A program made the translations under genes and the position numbers. From Nocardioides oleivorans (GTDB lineage Bacteria; Actinomycetota; Actinomycetes; Propionibacteriales; Nocardioidaceae), in NCBI RefSeq assembly GCF_004137255.1, contig NZ_SDWT01000001.1, forward strand, positions 992,001 to 1,056,000: a DNA stretch of 64,000 bases, given 5' to 3'. Shown here piece after piece: positions 1 to 8,194 of this stretch; positions within the stretch are counted from its first letter, which is position 1; the number at the start of each line of letters is the position of its first letter. The notes under the pieces are model-generated. The model did no database searches. It saw only the letters and a program-made list of their open reading frames with translations, and was not told the origin of the DNA.

Positions 1-51
1 GACGAGCTCCGCCTGCTTGGGGTCGTCCTCGGCGACCAGGATCCGTGCCAC
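1..51 (-). CDS. Response regulator, N-terminus only (cut by window edge)
   Basis: Only the first 17 codons are present, starting at GTG at 49-51 on the minus strand and running off the left edge. They read MARILVAEDDPKQAELV, the classic opening of a CheY-like receiver: a hydrophobic first beta strand followed by the acidic pair that helps bind magnesium next to the phospho-acceptor. The output domain and partner kinase lie outside the window, so the subfamily cannot be named. The gene is separated from its upstream neighbour on the same strand by a 61-bp gap that contains a diverged copy of a dispersed repeat. Confidence 0.7.
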   Translation of the reverse strand, partial: MARILVAEDDPKQAELV

Positions 52-83
52 GGGAGTGACTGTAGGTGGCGGGGCCGAGCCCC

Positions 84-118
84 GGTCTCGACACTGTCGC
101 CGGGCGACCTGCTCAACC
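84..118. repeat. Diverged copy of dispersed GGTTTCGACAC...GCTCAACC repeat
   Basis: The outer ends match the two intact copies at 2395-2430 and 15971-16006 (GGTYTCGACAC at the left, CTGCTCAACC at the right), but the middle differs and forms GTCGCC/GGCGAC. The TGA stop codon of the adjacent fusion gene (minus strand) lies inside its right end. Confidence 0.5.
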
Positions 119-2371
119 AGCGGCGACCTGGCCCAGCGCGCGCGTCAGGCAGGCGATGAAGTGGTCCACGTGGGACTCGTCCCACACCAGTGGCGGGCGG
201 ACCTTGAGGACATCGCCGCCCGCGCCGGTGAGGCCGGCAAGTGCTCCTTCGCGGACGAGGGCCTGGAGCAACGCCCTCGCGACCGGGCGGGAGGCCACGT
301 CGACGCCGACGACGAGGCCGGTCCCCCGCACCTCGCCGAGGACCTCGGTCGTCGCCGCGAGGCATCGCAGCCGAGCGACCAGGTGGTCGCCGGTGACCAG
401 GGCACGGGCCGGCAGGCCCCGGTCCTCGAGGACGTCGAGCACCGCGTTGCCCGCGGCCGCGGCGGCAGGGGTTGCGGCGAAGGTCGAGAAGTACTCGTAG
501 TGCTGCGCGAAGTGGTCGACGTGCTCCCGGCGCGTGATGACCGCGCCCATCGGGTAGCCCGCGCCCATCGGCTTGCCGATCGTCACGAGGTCGGGCACGA
601 CGCCGGACTGCAGGAAGCGCCACATCAGCGGACCCGTGCGGCCGTAGCCGACCTGCACCTCGTCGGCCAGGTAGAGCGCACCGGCGGCGTGTGCGGCGTC
701 GCGCAGCCCCGAGAAGTACGACGCCGGCGCGTCGTGGACGCCCTCGCTGGTGAAGCCGGAGTCGGCGAGCAGCAGCGCCGGCCGATGGCCCCGCTCCTCG
801 AGACCCGCAGCGGCCGCCGCGACGGAGGCCGTCGGGTCCGCGCCGCCGTGCGGTGCATGGAAGCGCCCGACGGCGCTCGGCTGGTGCCCGGGCGGCCACT
901 CGTTGGAGCTCAGGTCGGCCATCCACTTCGTGCTCCCGTGGTAGCCGTGGTCGACGATCAGTGCGCCCGACCCGCCGGTGAGCTCGGTGGCCAGTCGCCA
1001 CGCGACCTCGTTGGCCTCGGTGCCGGAGGTCGTGAAGAGCACGGTGTCGAGACCCGGCGGCATCGTGGCGACCAGCCGCTCGGCGAGCTCGACGGCCTCG
1101 GGGTGGAGGTAGCGCGAGTGCGTGTTGATGGTGCGCAGCTGCCGCGAGACGCGGTTCGCCACGGTCGGGTCGGCGTGGCCGACGACGGCGACGTTGTTGT
1201 ACGCATCGAGGTAGCGCCGGCCGTCGGAGGTGGTCAGCCAGGCACCCGAGCCGCTCACGACCTCCAGCGGCTCGTCGTAGAACAGCGGCGCGACCGGCCC
1301 GCCCATCGCGGCGTCGCGGCGCTCGCCGACCGACGACCAGGTGACGGGAGCGGTCCCGGCCAGCCGGTGGAGGCGTGCGGCCAGCTCGGCGGGCGACAGG
1401 TCCGACAGCGAGGTCAGCACGCGGGTGTCGGCGTCGTCGTACTGCGTGATGTAGGCCGTGTTGTCGGGGTGGGCGGCCGCGCGCCGGCCCGAGATGATCG
1501 CGCTCAGCGCGAGCCGCGACAGCACCAGCTCGCCGAGCACCTCGACCTCCTCGGGCGCGAGGGGACGCAGCCGCTGGTAGCCACGGAGGGTCGCGCCGGC
1601 CAGCTCCCACAGCGAGCAGACCTGGGTCTCGCTCGTGTTGCGCAGCACCGAGGTCAGCGTGACGGCGAGGTCGGCGACGTCGGCCGTGTGGTGCATGTCG
1701 CCGAAGTCGATGACGCCCGTGACCACGCCGTCGGTGACGAGCAGGTTGGTCAGCGTCACGTCGGCGTGGTGGATGCCGCCGGGCAGGGCGGCGCACCGCT
1801 CCAGCGCGGGCGACACCCGGTCCACCACGGACAGCAGCGGGTCGCCGGCGGGTAGGGACGCGGCGACGGCCGGGAGGCGGCGTACGTCCCAGTCGAGGTC
1901 GCGGGCACCCGCCGCCGGGTGGAAGAAGCCGCCCAGCGCCTGCGCGACGCGGGCCGCGATCGCGCCGGCCTGCTCGGCGAGGTCCTCGGTGACGACCTGC
2001 CCCTCGAGCCCGTCGCCCGGCACGGTCGTGATGAGCCGCGCCAGGCAGTCGCGGCCGAGGTCGTCGGTGACGACGGCGACGTCGCCACCCGCCAGCAGAC
2101 GAGTGCCACGAGGGATCGGCAGGGTCGGGTCGACGGCGGCGACGTGCGCCATCGCGGCGACCTCCATCTCGACGAGCGCCCGGTCCTCGGCGGGGTTGGA
2201 GACCTTGAGGACGTGGCCGTCGGGAGCACCTCCGACGAGGACGTTGAGGTCGCGCTCGCTGGAGAGCGGGTGGACAGACGGGACGGGCACGCCCCAGAGG
2301 TCGCTCATCAGCGCCGTCACCCGCGAGGCGGACAGCGCCGGCGCGGGCTCGGCCATGACGTCGTCGATCAC
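113..2371 (-). CDS. APH-fold kinase fused to class III aminotransferase-fold phospholyase
   Basis: Two enzymes sit in one chain of about 750 residues. Residues about 1-320 are an APH/hydroxylysine-kinase fold, with the phosphotransfer loop HHADVTLTN at about 200 and the metal-binding DFGD at about 221. The rest is a PLP-dependent class III aminotransferase, with the cofactor lysine in TIGKPMGAGYP and the Asp of LADEVQVGYGRTG. The stretch NNVAVVGHADP followed by NTHSRYLH resembles the ETNPPL/PHYKPL ammoniophospholyases more than ordinary transaminases. In that family a kinase phosphorylates an amino alcohol (hydroxylysine or ethanolamine) and the PLP enzyme eliminates phosphate and ammonia, so a bifunctional catabolic enzyme is inferred; the substrate is unknown. 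The GTG start at 2371 is chosen because AATGAT ends 6 nt upstream (leaderless type). ATG at 2356 is the alternative. Confidence 0.8.
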   Translation of the reverse strand: MIDDVMAEPAPALSASRVTALMSDLWGVPVPSVHPLSSERDLNVLVGGAPDGHVLKVSNPAEDRALVEMEVAAMAHVAAVDPTLPIPRGTRLLAGGDVAVVTDDLGRDCLARLITTVPGDGLEGQVVTEDLAEQAGAIAARVAQALGGFFHPAAGARDLDWDVRRLPAVAASLPAGDPLLSVVDRVSPALERCAALPGGIHHADVTLTNLLVTDGVVTGVIDFGDMHHTADVADLAVTLTSVLRNTSETQVCSLWELAGATLRGYQRLRPLAPEEVEVLGELVLSRLALSAIISGRRAAAHPDNTAYITQYDDADTRVLTSLSDLSPAELAARLHRLAGTAPVTWSSVGERRDAAMGGPVAPLFYDEPLEVVSGSGAWLTTSDGRRYLDAYNNVAVVGHADPTVANRVSRQLRTINTHSRYLHPEAVELAERLVATMPPGLDTVLFTTSGTEANEVAWRLATELTGGSGALIVDHGYHGSTKWMADLSSNEWPPGHQPSAVGRFHAPHGGADPTASVAAAAAGLEERGHRPALLLADSGFTSEGVHDAPASYFSGLRDAAHAAGALYLADEVQVGYGRTGPLMWRFLQSGVVPDLVTIGKPMGAGYPMGAVITRREHVDHFAQHYEYFSTFAATPAAAAAGNAVLDVLEDRGLPARALVTGDHLVARLRCLAATTEVLGEVRGTGLVVGVDVASRPVARALLQALVREGALAGLTGAGGDVLKVRPPLVWDESHVDHFIACLTRALGQVAAG

Positions 2372-2394
2372 AAGGGGATCATTCCAGTGCCCGA

Positions 2395-2430
2395 GGTTTC
2401 GACACGCTCGCTGGCGCTCGCTGCTCAACC
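2395..2430. repeat. Dispersed 36-bp intergenic repeat, copy 1
   Basis: This 36-bp element begins GGTTTCGACACGCTCGCTGG and ends GCTGCTCAACC. It is identical to 15971-16006. It lies between two minus-strand genes, and its CGCTCGCT can pair with AGCGAGCG at about 2450-2457, giving a hairpin just downstream of the response regulator stop codon that could end transcription. Confidence 0.8.
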
Positions 2431-2460
2431 GGCGGGCGGCTCGGCGGGCGAGCGAGCGGG

Positions 2461-3141
2461 CTACACCGCCGGGGAGAGACGGAAGCCGACGCCGCGGACG
2501 TTCTCGACCTGCTCGGTGGCCTCGACGGCCTCGAGCCGGGTGCGGATCCGGCCGACCGCGGCGGAGAGCACCATCGGCGAGCCTTCCCAGTCGGCGCCCC
2601 ACACCTTGTCCATCAGGGTCTCGCGAAGCACGACGCGTCCGCGCTGGGCGATCAGGAGGGCGAGCACGTCGAACTCACGGCCGTGGGTGGCGATCTCCTC
2701 CCCGCCGAACACGATGTGGTGGTCGACGACCTCGAGCTGCTCGTGCTCGGCCAGGCCCTGGGCCGTGGCGTCGTAGTGGCGGTGGATCCGGCGCAGCACC
2801 GACCGCACGCGCGACTGGAGCTCGGCGATCGAGCACGGCTTGATGAGGTAGTCGTCGGCACCCGCATCGAGGCCCGCGACGACGTCGAGCTCGTCGTTGC
2901 GCGCCGACATGATGACGATGCCGCCGGTGAACCCGAGGGTGCGCAGCGCACGGCACACGTCGACGCCGTCCATGTCGGGCAGCATCAGGTCGAGGATCAG
3001 CAGGTCGACCTCGGTGGACTCGACGTGCGCGATGGCTTCCTGGCCGTTGGTGACGACCGCGGCCTCGAACCCTCCGGCACGGAACAGGTGCGACAACGAC
3101 GAAGCGAGCTCCACGTCGTCCTCGACCATCAACACATGCAC
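2461..3141 (-). CDS. OmpR/PhoB-family response regulator
   Basis: A 226-residue transcription regulator. The receiver (about 1-120) has the acidic pair in MVEDD, the phospho-acceptor Asp in LILDLMLPDMDG and the conserved Lys in LIKPCS. A winged-helix DNA-binding domain follows, with HGREFDVLALLI and the terminal VRGVGFRL signature. No histidine kinase is adjacent, so it is an orphan here. The start is taken as the GTG at 3141 because TATGCT ends 6 nt upstream, which places the transcription start at the first codon. A TTG at 3144 would add only one residue. Confidence 0.88.
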   Translation of the reverse strand: MHVLMVEDDVELASSLSHLFRAGGFEAAVVTNGQEAIAHVESTEVDLLILDLMLPDMDGVDVCRALRTLGFTGGIVIMSARNDELDVVAGLDAGADDYLIKPCSIAELQSRVRSVLRRIHRHYDATAQGLAEHEQLEVVDHHIVFGGEEIATHGREFDVLALLIAQRGRVVLRETLMDKVWGADWEGSPMVLSAAVGRIRTRLEAVEATEQVENVRGVGFRLSPAV

Positions 3142-3147
3142 CAAAAC

Positions 3148-3153
3148 AGCATA
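3148..3153 (-). promoter_or_regulatory. Leaderless -10 (TATGCT) for response regulator
   Basis: On the minus strand TATGCT is followed by 6 nt and then the GTG start at 3141. No ribosome binding site is visible. This is the typical layout of a leaderless actinobacterial transcript. Confidence 0.6.
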
Positions 3154-3253
3154 AGTACCCCACGAGCACGTTGCCGATACCCGCGCTCAACAAAAGATCC
3201 ACCACCTTCCACCGATTCGGTGCCGCACGGACAAAGTCTGGTCACCGCGCGGG

Positions 3254-4543
3254 GTGCGGGAGCATGGTGACGTGGATCAGCCAGCCCAGGTCACTGCACG
3301 CGACATCGACGAGGCTGCCGCCCGGCTGGCCGGCGTCGTCGAGAGCACGCCCCTCCACCGCTCGCCGCGGCTGTCTTCGCTGACCGGCCTCGACGTCTGG
3401 CTCAAGCGCGAGGACCTGCAGGAGGTGCGGTCCTACAAGGGCCGCGGCGCCTACAACCTGATCGTGCAGCTCAGCGACGCCGAGCGCGCCGCCGGAGTCA
3501 CCTGCGCGAGCGCGGGCAACCACGCGCAGGGTGTGGCGTACGCCTGCTCCCGCACCGGCGTCCACGCCCGCATCCACCTGCCCCGCACGACCCCGCGGCA
3601 GAAGCGCGAGCGCATCGCCGCCCTCGGTGGGTCCTACGTCGACGTCGTGGTCGACGGCGACACGTACGACGACGCTGCCGCCCTGTCGCGCGTGCACGCC
3701 GAGACGTCCGGAGCGATCCCGGTGCCGGCCTTCGACGACCCGCGCACCGTGGCCGGGCAGGGCACCATCGCGGCCGAGGTGCTCGCCCAGCTGGCCACCC
3801 AGGTCGGCGCGCAGCCGGACGCGATCGTCGTACCCGTGGGCGGCGGCGGTCTCCTCGCCGGCGTGCTGACCCACGTCGCCGAGCACGCGCCGACGACCCG
3901 CGTCATCGGCGTCGAGCCGCAGGGCGCGGCCTCGATGACCGCCGCGGTCGAGGCCGGCGAGCCGGTCGACCTCACCGACGTGGACCCCTTCGTCGACGGT
4001 GCCGCGGTGCGGAGGGTGGGCGCGGTCCCCTTCGACGTCGTACGACGCCACGGTCCCGACCTGCGCGTCGTGCCCGAGGGCCTGGTCTGCGTGGAGATGC
4101 TCGCGCTCTACCAGTGCGACGGGATCATCGCCGAGCCCGCAGGCGCGCTGGCCCCGGCCGCGCTCCGCCTCCTCGACCTCGGGCTGGCTCCCGGCTCGAC
4201 GGTCGTGTGCGTGCTGTCCGGTGGCAACAACGACGTCAGCCGCTATGCCGAGGTCGTCGAGCGCGCGCTGGTGCAGGAGGGGCTCAAGCACTACTTCCTC
4301 GTCGACTTCCCGCAGGAGCCGGGCGCGCTGCGGCGCTTCCTCGACGAGGTGCTCGGGCCCGACGACGACATCACGCTGTTCGAGTACGTCAAGCGATCCA
4401 ACCGCGAGACCGGCCCGGCACTGGTCGGCGTCGAGCTCCAGCGACGCGACGACTACGAGCCGCTGATGAGGCGGATGGCCGACTCCGCGCTGCGCGTGGA
4501 GCTGGTCGAGCCGTCGAGCCCGCTCTTCCGCTTCGTGCAGTAG
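3254..4543 (+). CDS. ilvA: Threonine ammonia-lyase (threonine dehydratase) with ACT domain
   Basis: A PLP enzyme that deaminates L-threonine to 2-oxobutanoate, the first committed step to isoleucine (biosynthetic) or a route for threonine breakdown. The cofactor lysine is in EVRSYKGRGAY, the substrate loop is SAGNHAQGVA, the phosphate-binding glycine loop is VPVGGGGLLAG, and SGGNND is near the C-terminal end of the catalytic domain. The last 85 residues (from about HYFLVDFPQEPGALRRFL) form one ACT domain, as in the short isoleucine-sensitive forms. Length 429 is normal. The start is uncertain: GTG at 3254 gives the longest form, but GTG at 3272 follows a GGAG and gives MDQPAQVTARD. It is convergent with the XRE gene, 3 bp apart. 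Confidence 0.92.
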   Translation: MREHGDVDQPAQVTARDIDEAAARLAGVVESTPLHRSPRLSSLTGLDVWLKREDLQEVRSYKGRGAYNLIVQLSDAERAAGVTCASAGNHAQGVAYACSRTGVHARIHLPRTTPRQKRERIAALGGSYVDVVVDGDTYDDAAALSRVHAETSGAIPVPAFDDPRTVAGQGTIAAEVLAQLATQVGAQPDAIVVPVGGGGLLAGVLTHVAEHAPTTRVIGVEPQGAASMTAAVEAGEPVDLTDVDPFVDGAAVRRVGAVPFDVVRRHGPDLRVVPEGLVCVEMLALYQCDGIIAEPAGALAPAALRLLDLGLAPGSTVVCVLSGGNNDVSRYAEVVERALVQEGLKHYFLVDFPQEPGALRRFLDEVLGPDDDITLFEYVKRSNRETGPALVGVELQRRDDYEPLMRRMADSALRVELVEPSSPLFRFVQ

Positions 4544-4546
4544 GGC

Positions 4547-5047
4547 CTACCGCAGCAACCCGTCGAGGTGCCGGCGCACCTCGTCCGGCGAGCCCGTGCC
4601 GTGCACCCGGATCAGCTCGGCCAGGGCGGGGTGCTCCGCGGCGAGGGTCTCGGCCGCGCGCAGCAGGTCCTGCCCCGACGCGACGGCCCGCAGCAGCTGG
4701 GCCGTCGACGGGTCGCCCGTGGGTCGCGCCGACGGCCCGGTCAGGGTCGTCGAGTCCTGCCGGCCGATCTCCTCGAGGCGCACCGCGACCTGGCTGTGCG
4801 CCAGGCCCGCCACCACCTCGTCGGACAGCTCGACCAGCGCGCGGAGCCGCTGCACCGCGAGCGGGTTCCCGATCGTCGTACGCCGGCCACTGGCGAGCTG
4901 CGAGAGCATCGGGGCGGACACCCCGATGGTGCGCGCGACGGCCGCCTGGCTGAGGCCGAGGGTCGAGGTGACGCGCTCGAGGACGTCGCCGATGGCCGCG
5001 CCGTAGAGCTCCTGCTGGCGCCGGCGACTGTCCGACTGCGCAACCAT
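4547..5047 (-). CDS. XRE-family transcriptional regulator
   Basis: A 166-residue protein with one Cro/C1-type helix-turn-helix at about residues 20-65: LGLSQAAVARTIGVSAPMLS covers the two helices, then the family-typical LASGRRTTIGNP. The C-terminal half is helical without a recognised domain. It is divergent from the secreted VWA gene and shares a 76-bp control region with it. The ATG at 5047 is chosen because TACGAT ends 6 nt upstream; longer readings start inside the promoter. Control of itself and of the VWA gene is inferred from the palindrome between them. Confidence 0.85.
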   Translation of the reverse strand: MVAQSDSRRRQQELYGAAIGDVLERVTSTLGLSQAAVARTIGVSAPMLSQLASGRRTTIGNPLAVQRLRALVELSDEVVAGLAHSQVAVRLEEIGRQDSTTLTGPSARPTGDPSTAQLLRAVASGQDLLRAAETLAAEHPALAELIRVHGTGSPDEVRRHLDGLLR

Positions 5048-5053
5048 GCCTGG

Positions 5054-5059
5054 ATCGTA
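5054..5059 (-). promoter_or_regulatory. Leaderless -10 (TACGAT) for XRE regulator
   Basis: TACGAT on the minus strand, 6 nt before the ATG at 5047. The palindrome at 5077-5092 then falls over the expected -35 region. Confidence 0.6.
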
Positions 5060-5070
5060 ACGCACGCACA

Positions 5071-5076
5071 TAGTAT
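5071..5076 (+). promoter_or_regulatory. Candidate -10 (TAGTAT) for VWA gene
   Basis: TAGTAT sits in an AT-rich patch, unusual for this window, 48 bp upstream of the VWA ATG. The start of transcription would fall inside the adjacent palindrome. Confidence 0.4.
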
Positions 5077-5092
5077 GTTTGCGATTGCTAAC
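5077..5092. promoter_or_regulatory. Imperfect palindrome GTTTGC-GATT-GCTAAC, likely XRE operator
   Basis: Six-bp arms match at 5 of 6 positions around a 4-bp centre. Placement is telling: it covers the -35 region of the leaderless XRE promoter and the presumed start point of the VWA transcript, so one bound protein could repress both genes. Confidence 0.5.
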
Positions 5093-5123
5093 GATGGGTA
5101 GACGGGCCGCAGGAGGTTCCACC

Positions 5124-7133
5124 ATGACGCGGATGCAGCACGATCACCGGACCACCCCGCCCGGGGCCACGTTCGTCGCGACCCGGGCCGCACTGGCCGC
5201 CGTCGCGCTGTCGCTCGCGGTCGTCGCGGCGGCCCCGGCGCACGCCGGGAGCCAGGACGGGACGACGAGCACGGAGTCTGGGGCCGAGACAGGGGCGGGG
5301 ACGGACACCGACTACGCCCGGATGGTCCTGGTCCTCGACTCCTCGGGCTCGATGGCCGAGCCCGCCGGCTCGGGCGGCACGAAGATCGAGGCCGCGAAGC
5401 GGGCCCTCGGGACCGTCGTCGACGGGCTGCCCGACGACGCCTACGTCGGGTTGCGGGTCTACGGGGCGAAGGTGTTCTCGCGTGACCAGCAGGGCGCGTG
5501 CACCGACTCCCAGCTGGTCGTGGACCCCGCCACCGACAACCGGGACGAGCTCCGCTCGGCGCTCCAGCAGTACGAGCCCTACGGCGAGACGCCCATCGGC
5601 TACGCCCTGCGGCAGGCGGCCCGTGACATCGGCGGAGAGTCGACGCGGTCGATCGTGCTGGTCTCCGACGGGATCGCCACCTGCGAGCCCGATCCCTGCG
5701 TCGTGGCCGGCGAGCTGGCCCAGCAGGGGATCGACCTCCAGATCGACGTCGTGGGGCTCAGCGTCGACGCGAAGGCCCGCGCCCAGCTGCGCTGCGTGGC
5801 CGCGAAGGGCAACGGCACCTACTACGACGCGGACGACGCGGACGACATCGTGGAGAGCCTCCAGACCGCGACCGACCGGGCCCTCCGGCCATTCGCCCTC
5901 GAGGGCACCCCGCTCGCCGGAGGCGACTCGGCCAGCCCGACCCCGGTGGAGGTCGGGCTCTGGAGCGACTCCGTCGGCACCACGTCGAGGACCTCCGAGC
6001 GATGGTTCTCCTACACCCGCACGATGCCCGGCTCGACGGTGCGCGTCGGGATCGCCAGCCTCGGCGGAGACCCGGAGGAGTGGGACACCGTCCAGCTGGC
6101 GACCAGCACGCCGCTGGGCGGCACCTGCGGCACCGACAGCGGGTTCAAGAACATCATCTCCTCCGAGCTCCTCGGCGCCGAGGTCGCGGTCGGCGCACCC
6201 CAAGGCAGCGACGACTGCGCGACCTCCGACGAGATCCTCATCTCGGTCTCCCGCTCGCTCGGGAACCTCGGCCGCGGCAAGGCGCCCTACAGCCTCCAGG
6301 TCGCCGAGGAGCCTCCCGTCGACGGCACCGCGCTCCCGGAGGCCGACGACTGGAACGGCCTGGTGCTCGACCCGCCGGACGTCCCCGGCAAGCCGGGCCG
6401 CGTCGACGGCGGCGACTCCTTCGCCACCGCGCCGGTGCTCACCGACGGTGCCTACCGCGGCACCATCGTCCCGGGCGAGACGCAGGCGTTCCGGGTCGAG
6501 CTGGCCTACGGCCAGACGCTGAGCGCACGCGTGCTCGTGCCTCCGGCCGGACCCGCACTGCGCGACGAGGTCGGATTCCAGGGGCCGTTCGGCTCGCTCA
6601 ACGTCTACAGCCCGATGCGCGGGCAGGTGACCATGAGCGGCGACGGCATCAAGACCACCGGCTTCGCCGCCGGGTCGAGCTCGGACGTGCTCGGTGTCCA
6701 GACGCCCCAGGTCCGCTACAACAACCGCGACAGCTCGGCCAGCGTCGGCAGCAGCCTGCCGGGTTACTACTACCTCGTCTACGCCGCCGACGCCGACAGC
6801 AGCGGACGGTCCTACGAGATGCCCTTCCGCCTCGAGATGCAGGTGCGCGGCGAGGAGTCCGGGGCGCCGGAGTACGCCGACGGGCAGGCGCTGCTGACCG
6901 GCAGCGACGGACCGCTGGGCGAGCCCGTCGCGACGACCGAGGCGACCGCGGACCCGTCGGAACCCGAGGGGACGGCAGGTTCGGAGGAGCCCGACGGGGT
7001 CCAGAGCTCGGCTGCCGACGACCCGGGCGGCGTCTCGACCGGCACCTTGCTCGCCGCAGGCGGCCTGTGCGCCGTCGCCCTCGGTTGCGTGGGCGTCGCC
7101 CTCGCGCTGCTGAGGGGGCGCCGCCGCGCCTGA
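5124..7133 (+). CDS. Secreted, membrane-anchored von Willebrand factor A protein
   Basis: A 669-residue surface protein. A signal peptide (hydrophobic core about residues 18-38, ending PAHA) is followed by a VWA domain with the metal-ion (MIDAS) motif DSSGS in VLVLDSSGSMAEP. A long beta-rich region comes next (about 280-600), then a low-complexity acidic and Ser/Thr-rich stalk, one transmembrane helix near the end and a short RRRA cytoplasmic tail. VWA domains bind protein ligands through a divalent metal; the ligand here is unknown. ATG at 5124 is chosen for the AGGAGG at 5111-5116. It faces a membrane Ser/Thr kinase gene 10 bp away and is divergent from the XRE gene. Confidence 0.85.
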   Translation: MTRMQHDHRTTPPGATFVATRAALAAVALSLAVVAAAPAHAGSQDGTTSTESGAETGAGTDTDYARMVLVLDSSGSMAEPAGSGGTKIEAAKRALGTVVDGLPDDAYVGLRVYGAKVFSRDQQGACTDSQLVVDPATDNRDELRSALQQYEPYGETPIGYALRQAARDIGGESTRSIVLVSDGIATCEPDPCVVAGELAQQGIDLQIDVVGLSVDAKARAQLRCVAAKGNGTYYDADDADDIVESLQTATDRALRPFALEGTPLAGGDSASPTPVEVGLWSDSVGTTSRTSERWFSYTRTMPGSTVRVGIASLGGDPEEWDTVQLATSTPLGGTCGTDSGFKNIISSELLGAEVAVGAPQGSDDCATSDEILISVSRSLGNLGRGKAPYSLQVAEEPPVDGTALPEADDWNGLVLDPPDVPGKPGRVDGGDSFATAPVLTDGAYRGTIVPGETQAFRVELAYGQTLSARVLVPPAGPALRDEVGFQGPFGSLNVYSPMRGQVTMSGDGIKTTGFAAGSSSDVLGVQTPQVRYNNRDSSASVGSSLPGYYYLVYAADADSSGRSYEMPFRLEMQVRGEESGAPEYADGQALLTGSDGPLGEPVATTEATADPSEPEGTAGSEEPDGVQSSAADDPGGVSTGTLLAAGGLCAVALGCVGVALALLRGRRRA

Positions 7134-7143
7134 CGCCCGGACC

Positions 7144-8169
7144 TCAGGCCAGCACCAGCCAGGCGGCGCCGAGCAGGCACGCGGCCGCGACGACCAGGAG
7201 GAGCACGGCGACCAGGCCCCGACGGTCGTCGCTCGGACCCTGGGCCGGCGTGGTCGTCGTACGGCCGGCGGGGTCGTCCTCCTCGACGACGTCCTCCTCG
7301 GGACGGGTCCGGCGCGGGCGCACGCGGGTGGCCGGCGGCGCCAGCTCCTCGAGCTGGTCGAGGACGACCACGGGCTCGACGGGGCCGGGGGTCGCGGACA
7401 GGTCGAGCGCCACGAGCTGCTCGCGCAGTCGCGCAGCCGACGCAGGCCGGGCGGTGGACTCGTGCTGCACCGCGTCGAGCAGCAGGTCGACGAGCGGCCG
7501 GAGGCTGGGCTGGGCGCCGACCGCCGTCTCGACGGCGTCCCGGGTGTGGGGCGGACGCACGCCCGTGAGCATCTCGAGGCCGACCATGCCGACGCCGTAG
7601 ACGTCCTGCGCCACGGCGGGATCGGCCCCGGCCAGCTGCTCGGGCGCCATGTAGCCGGGCGACCCGATCACCTGGCTCGCGTGGGTGAGCCTGGGGTCGT
7701 CGAGTCGCGCCGAGATCCCGAAGTCGGTCAGGAGCAGGTGCGGCCGGTCGGCCCCGGTCGCGTGGAGCAGCAGGTTGGCGGGCTTCACGTCGCGGTGGAC
7801 CACACCCGCGGCATGGACCGCGTCGAGCGCGTCGAGCAGCTGCACGAGGAGCTCGCGCACCCACATCGCGGGAAGGGCCCCGTGGTCACCGAGCAGCGTG
7901 GCGACCGAACCGCCGCGGACGAGGGGCATTGTGAAGAGCACCCGGTCGTCCTCCCCCGCCCACGACAGCGGCGTGACGACGTGGCGGTGATCGATGCGGG
8001 TGGCCTGCTCGCGCATGAAGCGCACCAGTGACGCCGAGTCCGACTGTCGCAGCAGCTTGCCGGCGTAGGTCTGCTGGTCGCGGAGGTCGCGCACGACCCA
8101 CACCGATCCCATGCCGCCGTCCGCGATCGGCTCGAGCAGCTCGAAGCGCCCGGCGAAGACCTCCCCCAC
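7144..8169 (-). CDS. Membrane-anchored serine/threonine protein kinase (PknB-like)
   Basis: A Hanks-type kinase of about 341 residues. The glycine loop is IADGGMGSVW, the catalytic lysine is in YAGKLL, the catalytic loop is HRDVKPANLLL, the magnesium motif is TDFGIS and the activation segment ends in GYMAPEQ. After the kinase domain (about 1-240) comes a Pro/acidic linker and one C-terminal transmembrane helix with only a few residues beyond it, so no extracellular PASTA sensor exists. The GTG at 8169 is preferred over GTG 8178 because TACGGT ends 7 nt upstream of it. The convergent VWA gene may be functionally linked, which is inference from position only. Confidence 0.9.
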   Translation of the reverse strand: MGEVFAGRFELLEPIADGGMGSVWVVRDLRDQQTYAGKLLRQSDSASLVRFMREQATRIDHRHVVTPLSWAGEDDRVLFTMPLVRGGSVATLLGDHGALPAMWVRELLVQLLDALDAVHAAGVVHRDVKPANLLLHATGADRPHLLLTDFGISARLDDPRLTHASQVIGSPGYMAPEQLAGADPAVAQDVYGVGMVGLEMLTGVRPPHTRDAVETAVGAQPSLRPLVDLLLDAVQHESTARPASAARLREQLVALDLSATPGPVEPVVVLDQLEELAPPATRVRPRRTRPEEDVVEEDDPAGRTTTTPAQGPSDDRRGLVAVLLLVVAAACLLGAAWLVLA

Positions 8170-8176
8170 GCCGGTC

Positions 8177-8182
8177 ACCGTA
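8177..8182 (-). promoter_or_regulatory. Leaderless -10 (TACGGT) for Ser/Thr kinase
   Basis: TACGGT on the minus strand followed by 7 nt and GTG at 8169. It overlaps the alternative upstream GTG, which therefore probably is not the start. Confidence 0.55.
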
Positions 8183-8194
8183 GCCGGTGCGGGC

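Noticed and set aside
5071..5092. Divergent promoter region as a replication origin or att site because of its AT content
   Set aside because: The AT patch is only about 30 bp and is explained by two promoters and one operator.
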